Assembly (NCBI GenBank): GCA_000991645.1
Contig: LBRX01000032.1
Coordinates: forward strand, 1 to 11,278
Origin: Candidatus Moranbacteria bacterium GW2011_GWE2_36_40
Lineage (GTDB): Bacteria; Patescibacteriota; Minisyncoccia; Moranbacterales; GWC2-37-73
Reading direction: 5' to 3'
DNA: 11,278 nt
The position numbers and the translations under genes are program-made. Position 1 is the stretch's first letter; the number at the start of each line of letters is the position of its first letter. This document shows, piece after piece, positions 1 to 4,248 of this stretch. Below the pieces are notes generated by a model. That model did no database searches, was not told where the DNA came from, and saw only the letters and a program-made list of their open reading frames with translations.

Positions 1-167
1 TATGGTTAACTAAAAATCCTAAAATTCTAAAAGGGAAGGTTGGGTTTAGCTGGATACAAAAGATTGAATGTAGAAGTAATTAATTTGATTTGGTATTATA
101 CAGTAAAAATGGGGGTTTTTGCAATAATTCTAGGTTTTAGTTTTTCAGGGGAATTGGCAACAGTCCC
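1..167. mobile_element. Terminal fragment of an insertion-sequence-like element (left edge)
   Basis: The sequence up to about 167 is unrelated to the recombinase that begins right after it. Read outward from the junction (minus strand) it starts GGGACTGTTGCCAATTCC, which resembles the ends of IS1-type (GGTGATGCTGCCAAC) and IS6/IS26-type (GGCACTGTTGCAAA) elements. The matching end at 11185 starts GGCGCTGTTGCCAAACTT. No transposase can be recognised: the only open stretches are a fragment ending at 83 and one ending at the TAA at 168-170. The family is therefore undecided, and the exact boundary (167 or a few bases further) is inferred from where recombinase similarity begins. Confidence 0.4.
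95..124 (-). promoter_or_regulatory. Candidate sigma70 promoter reading into the left IS-like fragment
   Basis: On the minus strand TTGCAA (119-124) is followed after 18 bases by a perfect TATAAT (95-100). It points away from the recombinase and out of the window, as expected for a transposase promoter just inside an IS end. No coding sequence is visible downstream before the window ends. Confidence 0.3.
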
Positions 168-172
168 ATAAG
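154..172 (+). repeat. Left copy of a 19-bp inverted repeat shared with the right end of the window
   Basis: TTGGCAACAGTCCCATAAG here matches the reverse complement of 11180-11198 at 17 of 19 positions; only two adjacent bases in the middle differ. Both copies sit exactly where a serine recombinase reading frame loses its 5' part. It covers a probable IS terminal repeat plus five bases of flank (ATAAG). Confidence 0.6.
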
Positions 173-275
173 AATATTAAGGAATCCTTTTATAGAACTT
201 GGAGAATCAGCAAAAACAGCAAACAGAACAGAATTCAACAAAGCATTAGCATTTTGCAGTGATAAGAAAAATAAC

Positions 276-1565
276 GTGACTTTCTTTGTCGTCTATAAAC
301 TAGACAGGTTCGCACGCAATCAAGAAGACCATGTCATGGTTCGTGCTATCTTAAAAAGGGCAGGTACTGAATTACGTTCAGTGACAGAAACAATAGATGA
401 AACACCAGTTGGAAGGGCTATGGAAGGTATGATTTCTGTTTTTGCAGAATTGGATAATAACATGAGGACAGAAAGGACAATGCAAGGAATGCTAGAACGC
501 TTAAAACAGGGCGTATGGGTCTGGCAAGCACCATTGGGATACTATCGACCTAATAAGGGTTCTAATATTACCCCAGAGCCAAATAGGAGCGATTTGATAC
601 GCCTTGCATTTGAAGAATATTCAAAAGGAACTTACACATATAAAAGGATTGCCTCTTTTTTAATTGATAGAGGCTTGAAAACAAGGCAAGGAAAAAATCC
701 ATCAACTCAATTAATGCAAAAAATCTTAACCAATCCAATCTATTGCGGAAAAATTGATATTTGGGGTGGACATAAGGGAACTTTCGAGCCTATTATATCT
801 GAAAGTCTTTTTGCGAAATGCCAACCTGATTACATGAAGTCAGCACACGCCTCTCCACGTTCGGCAAACAATCCTCTTTTTCCTTTGAGAAAGTTAGTTG
901 TTTGTGAAGAATGTGAAACTTCACTTACTGGCAGTTCCTCAAGAAACAGGCATGGTACAAAATACCCATATTATCATCATCCTCATCCAAATTGTGATAA
1001 AACAAAATCAATACCAAAAGAATCTTTTGAGCAACTGTTTGTTGAATATTTAGATGACATTACGCCTAATTCTAAGTATGAAAAATTATTTAAGGCTATT
1101 GTATTGGATGAATGGCAAAATAGATATAAGAAGATAGATAATGCAAACGCTCAAATACGTAGAGAAATAAGCGCACTAGAGGCAGAGCGTCAAAAAGTTT
1201 TTGATTTTCATCGAGCTGGAAAATATACAGACGCAGACTTCTTGGAGCAAAAGAATCTCATTAATGAACAGATAGATAAAAAGCATTCACTCATACAGGA
1301 AAAACGAGAGGAAGAATTTGAAATGGAAGGAATGCTTGATTATTGTTTTTCGTATGTTCGAACCACTGCAAAATCATGGAAAAAGGCTGAATATATGAAA
1401 AAACTAAGATTACAAAAGCTAATCTTTGCAGGAAGTATAAAATATGATGGTAAGAAGTTTGGAACCCCTGATTTGAGGCTTTTATACGGGATGAATCAGC
1501 TTTGTGGTGCTGATAAATCTAACTTGGTAGCGCCAAGGGGAATCGGACCCCTGTTACCAGGATGA
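276..1565 (+). CDS. Large serine recombinase, 5'-truncated (probable pseudogene)
   Basis: Site-specific DNA recombinase of the large serine (resolvase/invertase) type. Seen: the resolvase core motif VYKLDRFARN near residues 6-15, the ER-rich helix FAELDNNMRTERT near 56-68, a Recombinase-domain segment (GYYRP to FEPIISESLF, about 88-178), a zinc-ribbon-like part (CEEC, later YYHHPHPNC) and a lysine/glutamate-rich coiled coil at about 275-345. The GTG at 276 is the only usable start, but family-like sequence (FIELGESAKTANRTEF) continues in frame upstream to about 171, where it stops at an IS-like end; the frame has a stop at 138-140. The roughly 50 N-terminal residues with the catalytic serine are therefore missing and the protein should be inactive. 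The last residues (from about LVAPRG) are antisense to tRNA-Glu, so the gene ends inside the tRNA. It probably belonged to an element integrated at that tRNA. Confidence 0.85.
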   Translation: MTFFVVYKLDRFARNQEDHVMVRAILKRAGTELRSVTETIDETPVGRAMEGMISVFAELDNNMRTERTMQGMLERLKQGVWVWQAPLGYYRPNKGSNITPEPNRSDLIRLAFEEYSKGTYTYKRIASFLIDRGLKTRQGKNPSTQLMQKILTNPIYCGKIDIWGGHKGTFEPIISESLFAKCQPDYMKSAHASPRSANNPLFPLRKLVVCEECETSLTGSSSRNRHGTKYPYYHHPHPNCDKTKSIPKESFEQLFVEYLDDITPNSKYEKLFKAIVLDEWQNRYKKIDNANAQIRREISALEAERQKVFDFHRAGKYTDADFLEQKNLINEQIDKKHSLIQEKREEEFEMEGMLDYCFSYVRTTAKSWKKAEYMKKLRLQKLIFAGSIKYDGKKFGTPDLRLLYGMNQLCGADKSNLVAPRGIGPLLPG

Positions 1566-1599
1566 AAACCTGGTGTCCTAACCACTAGACGATGGCGCC
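1525..1599 (-). tRNA. tRNA-Glu (anticodon UUC), CCA encoded
   Basis: Read on the minus strand it folds as a full cloverleaf: acceptor GGCGCCA paired with TGGCGCT (one G-U pair at the end), D-arm CGTCTAGTGGTTAGGAC typical of tRNA-Glu, anticodon stem ACCAG/CTGGT with loop GTTTTCATC holding UUC, and T-arm AGGGG-TTCGATT-CCCCT. Discriminator A at 1528 is followed by an encoded CCA (1525-1527), unlike the three tRNAs at the other end of the window. Its 5' end lies four bases after the stop codon of the GIY-YIG gene, so it is probably made from the same transcript. Its 3' half overlaps the end of the left recombinase frame. Confidence 0.95.
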
Positions 1600-1603
1600 A
1601 ATT

Positions 1604-1843
1604 TTAAAATATTTTTTTCAATCGCTTTCTGCCAGCACATGATTTCCAATACTTTTCTTTTTTTCTGGCTTCAGTCTCATTTTCTGCAAAATCCACAAGT
1701 TGATATGTAAAATTTCCAAAATCACAAGTGCTTTTAACTTTTTTATCTCTGTGTTCCTCTATTCTTCGATCAATGTTATCAGAAAACCCAATATATGTCG
1801 AGCATCTATCTTCACTAATAATCCAATAAACTCTATATTTCAT
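1604..1843 (-). CDS. Small GIY-YIG family nuclease-like protein
   Basis: A 79-residue single-domain protein with the UvrC/URI-type GIY-YIG fold. Visible motifs: VYW at 5-7 in the GIY position, YIG at 17-19, the catalytic-type arginine in NIDRRIEEH (R26/R27, H31), and an EARKKEKYWK helix with the likely metal-binding glutamate E63, then CAGRKRLKKI near the end. Length fits the free-standing small GIY-YIG proteins, which are often linked to mobile DNA; nuclease activity is inferred. It lies between two copies of the tRNA-Glu 5' end and stops four bases before the intact tRNA, so it looks like the cargo of a tRNA-targeted insert. The ATG at 1843 has no clear Shine-Dalgarno and starts 12 bases after the tRNA-derived sequence. 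Confidence 0.85.
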   Translation of the reverse strand: MKYRVYWIISEDRCSTYIGFSDNIDRRIEEHRDKKVKSTCDFGNFTYQLVDFAENETEARKKEKYWKSCAGRKRLKKIF

Positions 1844-1855
1844 AAGATTAAGCGT

Positions 1856-1914
1856 GTGTCCCCGCCTCGCGTCGACGCGAGTCGAGGCGGGCTAACCACT
1901 AGACGATGGCGCCA
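1856..1914 (-). pseudogene. Broken second copy of the tRNA-Glu 5' end, split by a palindrome
   Basis: On the minus strand the first 22 tRNA-Glu bases plus one flanking base (1892-1914) are identical to the intact gene (1578-1600), 314 bp apart. The next five tRNA bases (GACAC) reappear at 1856-1860, separated from the first part by a 31-base palindrome. The anticodon and T-arm are absent; the GIY-YIG gene follows. It cannot make a tRNA. It reads as one junction of an insertion into tRNA-Glu. Confidence 0.8.
1861..1891. repeat. GC-rich REP-like palindrome inside the tRNA-Glu fragment
   Basis: The outer arms CCCGCCTCG and CGAGGCGGG (1861-1869, 1883-1891) pair perfectly over 9 bp. The inner part contains a 16-base perfect palindrome (1866-1881) centred on GTCGAC, so two alternative hairpins compete. 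Its GC content is far above the surrounding DNA, and it sits between tRNA bases that are adjacent in the intact gene, so it was probably inserted. Confidence 0.75.
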
Positions 1915-1932
1915 TAACCATGCGGTGCATGT

Positions 1933-1967
1933 AATTTCCAATAACCAAAATTCAATTTCCAAATAAA
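1933..1967. repeat. Degenerate 7-bp tandem repeat, intergenic
   Basis: Five consecutive heptamers can be read: AATTTCC, AATAACC, AAAATTC, AATTTCC, AAATAAA. The period matches the 7-bp arrays found inside tsaD and valS. The 1844-2043 gap otherwise holds the tRNA remnant, a small hairpin and a possible promoter. Confidence 0.5.
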
Positions 1968-1986
1968 TGAAAATTGAAATTTTCAT
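1967..1986. terminator. AT-rich hairpin downstream of the sigma gene (weak terminator candidate)
   Basis: ATGAAAATT and AATTTTCAT form a perfect 9-bp inverted repeat with a two-base centre. It lies about 57 bases past the sigma-factor stop on that gene's strand and is followed by only a short T-rich stretch. A role as terminator is possible but not compelling. Confidence 0.25.
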
Positions 1987-2007
1987 AGAAAAACAGTAAC
2001 AGTGGAT

Positions 2008-2035
2008 AGTTTAACACAAACAAAAAATAAATCAA
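2008..2035 (-). promoter_or_regulatory. Candidate promoter for the tRNA-Glu / GIY-YIG transcript
   Basis: Minus-strand TTGATT (2030-2035), 16 bases, TAAACT (2008-2013), just past the sigma-gene stop and upstream of the broken tRNA copy. The match is only fair. If real, one transcript would carry the tRNA 5' fragment, the nuclease gene and the intact tRNA-Glu. Confidence 0.25.
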
Positions 2036-2043
2036 TAGTTTTG

Positions 2044-2811
2044 TTATTTTCCTCCCTCTTCCTTTACAACTTCAAGTAATTTCTTCTTGGCCCTATTAAT
2101 AAGTGTTCCGACTGTGTTAATAGGTTTTCCGAGAATTTTCCCGATCTCTTCATACGAATATTCATCAAAATATCTCAAATGCAAAACTTGCTGATATTTG
2201 GATGAGATTTTTTTCATGGCCTGATCAACTTCTTTGACAATTTCCTGATGCCCAATTTTATCCTCAGGAAGCTCCTCATTGGAAGCACTGTCCAACTTGT
2301 CCTTGCTTGTGGAAATATCATCCCAAGAAACAGTGTACCGCTTGCTTTTTCTTTTTAAGAAATTGACGGCCTCATTGTGAGCAATACGATATATCCAAGA
2401 TGAAAATTTTCTTGTAACATCAAAATGTCCAATATTTTTATATGTTTTAGAAAAAACATTTTGCAAAATATCTTCAGCCTCTTCGCGACTTCCCACCAAG
2501 TGATAAATATATGCAAAAAGTTTTTTTTGATAACGCCCGAAAAGCTCTCGATATGCTTGCCTATCTTGCTTATGAATAATTTCGATCAGGTCATTGTCAC
2601 TTAATCCCGCTAATTCAGTGGAATCAATTGTCCCTTCAAAGAACAACTTTACAGGGTCTTTTGATAACATCTCATCAGGCAAAGATTTTGAGTTCCTTTT
2701 TCTTGATGATTTTTTTTCTTTAATTCCCAAAAGATCTTTTTTGTTTCCAAAAAATTGAAGTGCCTTTTGCGGTGATGTTTTGGTGGTAAGCCTTTTCATT
2801 TTTGTTGCCAT
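2044..2811 (-). CDS. RNA polymerase sigma-70 family factor, ECF-like
   Basis: Directs RNA polymerase to a promoter subset. Seen: a sigma-2 region at about 86-157 (AYRELFGRYQKKLFAYIYHLVGS, EEAEDILQNVF, then FSSWIYRIAHNEAVNFLKRK) and a sigma-4 region at about 195-249 with helix-turn-helix YSYEEIGKILGKPINTVGTLINRAKKKL split over 218-245. The linker is typical of the ECF layout (no sigma-3). At 255 residues it is longer than usual because of a lysine-rich N-terminal extension of about 70 residues; a start at M48 (TTG-free ATG) would shorten it, and no Shine-Dalgarno settles the choice. The gene is divergent from tsaD with 103 bp between. No anti-sigma factor is adjacent, so its signal is unknown. 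Confidence 0.9.
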   Translation of the reverse strand: MATKMKRLTTKTSPQKALQFFGNKKDLLGIKEKKSSRKRNSKSLPDEMLSKDPVKLFFEGTIDSTELAGLSDNDLIEIIHKQDRQAYRELFGRYQKKLFAYIYHLVGSREEAEDILQNVFSKTYKNIGHFDVTRKFSSWIYRIAHNEAVNFLKRKSKRYTVSWDDISTSKDKLDSASNEELPEDKIGHQEIVKEVDQAMKKISSKYQQVLHLRYFDEYSYEEIGKILGKPINTVGTLINRAKKKLLEVVKEEGGK

Positions 2812-2896
2812 ATGATAAGATCGTCTAACGATTATGTATGGTTAACTCCTGAAAAATATTACGCTCGTAAGGAATTTCTTTTTTGACCTTGAATAC

Positions 2897-2902
2897 TACA
2901 AT
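2897..2902 (+). promoter_or_regulatory. Possible -10 element for tsaD
   Basis: TACAAT lies 12 bases before the tsaD ATG, so the transcript would have a very short leader or none. A TTGACC at 2883-2888 is too close to be its -35 box. No Shine-Dalgarno is present. The 2812-2914 gap shows nothing else convincing, including no clear promoter for the divergent sigma gene. Confidence 0.2.
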
Positions 2903-2914
2903 AATAACACATAT

Positions 2915-4180
2915 ATGTCAAACACACTCATCTTGGCTATTGAAACTTCTTGCGATGAAACCGCTATCGCTATTTTGCGCAGCTCGAAAAATGGACTTGA
3001 AAACTGCCTGTCGGTAGGCAATGTTCTTACCAATCAAGTTTCTTCTCAAGTAAAATTGCATGCCAAATGGGGCGGTGTTGTGCCAAATTTGGCAGCCAGA
3101 GAACATCTCAAAAACTTTCCCAAGCTTCTAAAAATGGCCCTGGAAGAAGCGCAAATTTCACCCAGCCAGATTGATGCAATCAGTGTAACAAGCGGTCCTG
3201 GGCTCATTCCTGCGCTTCTGGTGGGTGTTAACTATGCCAAAACCCTCTCCTATCTCTGGGAAAAGCCACTTATCGGAATTCATCACATTGAGGGACACAT
3301 CTATGCCAATTTCATTGGCATAATTTCGAATTTCGAATTTCGAATTTCGAATGAAAATGCGGAATTGAAAAATATCAAAAAAAATTCCCCTTCCATAATT
3401 CAAAATTCAAAATTAAAAATTAAAAATTCCGATACGACTTTCCCCGCCCTAGCATTGGTCGTATCGGGAGGTCATACGCAGCTTGTTTTAATGAAAGATC
3501 ATTTGCAATATGAAATAATCGGGCAAACTGTTGATGATGCGGTTGGAGAAGCTTTTGACAAAGTCGCGAGAATTTTGGGAATCGGATATCCAGGAGGACC
3601 CAGCGTCGCCAAATGGGCTAGCAAATTCCAAGATACAAAAAACAAAAATCAAACAGATTTCAATATTCAAAAATCAAAAATCAAAACATCCCCCACCTAT
3701 AACCTAAAACCTAACACCTATAACCTAACCTTCCCTAGGCCGATGTTGCATAAAAAGAATTTTAATTTTTCTTTTTCTGGACTCAAGACTGCTGTGCTCT
3801 ATGAAACCAAAAAAAATCCTGACTTAATTAAGGATAAAAAATATATCGCCGAAATTTGCCACGAATTTCAGCAGGCCTGTGTTGATGTGTTGATTGCAAA
3901 AACCCTAAAAGCTGCAGAACTCTACAAACCTAAAACAATTTTATTAGCTGGCGGAGTTAGTGCCAACACAGAGCTTCGAAAACAACTTGAAACAGCCATT
4001 GAAAATAATCTGTCCGATGTGTCCTATCTTGTCCCAGATTTAACTTTAACTGGTGACAACGCCGCTATGGTTGGGGCTGCAGCAGCTTTTCGCTGGGAAA
4101 AAATGTCCGACTTGCAAAAGAAAAAAACATTAAACAATTGGAAAGCGCTTCAGCCTGATGCTAATTTAAAAATGAAGTAG
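2915..4180 (+). CDS. tsaD: tRNA N6-adenosine threonylcarbamoyltransferase TsaD
   Basis: Transfers the threonylcarbamoyl group to A37 of ANN-decoding tRNAs (t6A synthesis, normally with TsaB and TsaE). Family motifs in order: LAIETSCDET (8-16), the metal-binding HHIEGH (H124, H128), LVVSGGHTQL (181-190), VDDAVGEAFDKVARILGIGYPGGP (split across 206-229), PRPM then FSFSGLKTA (274-293), LLAGGVSANTELR (343-355), and LTGDNAAMVG with metal ligand D381. At 421 residues it exceeds the usual ~340. The excess lies in two lysine/asparagine-rich loops, 134-175 and 237-272, which the DNA shows to be 7-bp tandem repeats, plus a small palindrome-coded stretch near residues 31-35. All catalytic motifs are intact, so it is probably functional. 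valS follows after 68 bp with its own promoter. Confidence 0.97.
   Translation: MSNTLILAIETSCDETAIAILRSSKNGLENCLSVGNVLTNQVSSQVKLHAKWGGVVPNLAAREHLKNFPKLLKMALEEAQISPSQIDAISVTSGPGLIPALLVGVNYAKTLSYLWEKPLIGIHHIEGHIYANFIGIISNFEFRISNENAELKNIKKNSPSIIQNSKLKIKNSDTTFPALALVVSGGHTQLVLMKDHLQYEIIGQTVDDAVGEAFDKVARILGIGYPGGPSVAKWASKFQDTKNKNQTDFNIQKSKIKTSPTYNLKPNTYNLTFPRPMLHKKNFNFSFSGLKTAVLYETKKNPDLIKDKKYIAEICHEFQQACVDVLIAKTLKAAELYKPKTILLAGGVSANTELRKQLETAIENNLSDVSYLVPDLTLTGDNAAMVGAAAAFRWEKMSDLQKKKTLNNWKALQPDANLKMK
3005..3020. repeat. Short palindrome inside tsaD
   Basis: TGCCTGTCGGTAGGCA has 5-bp perfect arms (TGCCT/AGGCA) plus a G-T pair. It codes for CLSVG at about 31-35, in a segment that is shorter in ordinary TsaD. 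It resembles the GCCTGCCGGCAGGC-type palindromes that I recall as frequent in Parcubacteria; that comparison is from memory. Confidence 0.45.
3322..3352. repeat. 7-bp tandem repeat (AATTTCG)4 in tsaD
   Basis: Four exact copies of AATTTCG plus a partial one, coding for the start of the first extra loop (ISNFEFRISNE, about 137-147) between the metal-binding HxxxH and the SGGH motif. Confidence 0.85.
3397..3430. repeat. 7-bp tandem repeat (AATTCAA/AATTAAA) in tsaD
   Basis: Two copies of AATTCAA, two of AATTAAA and a partial unit, in register. It encodes IQNSKLKIKNS (about 162-172), the end of the same extra loop. Confidence 0.75.
3669..3730. repeat. Two adjacent 7-bp arrays in the second extra loop of tsaD
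   Basis: AAAAATC is repeated twice at 3669-3682, then five CCTAWAA-like heptamers follow at 3696-3730 (CCTATAA, CCTAAAA, CCTAACA, CCTATAA, CCTAACC). Together they encode roughly residues 252-272, just before the PRPM motif. Confidence 0.8.
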
Positions 4181-4182
4181 CA

Positions 4183-4211
4183 TTGAAAAATATTCTTTAT
4201 ACTGATATTAT
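4183..4211 (+). promoter_or_regulatory. sigma70 promoter for valS
   Basis: TTGAAA (4183-4188), 17 bases, TATTAT (4206-4211). Transcription would start near 4218, leaving a leader of about 30 bases that is A-rich and lacks a proper Shine-Dalgarno. Confidence 0.55.
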
Positions 4212-4248
4212 AGATATATATTAAAGCTTTTATATAAAGAAAAATCGA

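Noticed and set aside
1..11. TATGGTTAACT at the window start recurs near 2836-2846
   Set aside because: An 11-base AT-rich match with no extension on either side; likely chance.
1700..1966. Plus-strand open frame of 88 codons
   Set aside because: Overlaps the GIY-YIG gene on the other strand and the tRNA remnant; no domain, and its end reads through the palindrome.
3316..3730. CRISPR-like repeat arrays in tsaD
   Set aside because: Units are 7 bp with no spacers and lie in frame in a conserved gene; they are simple tandem repeats.
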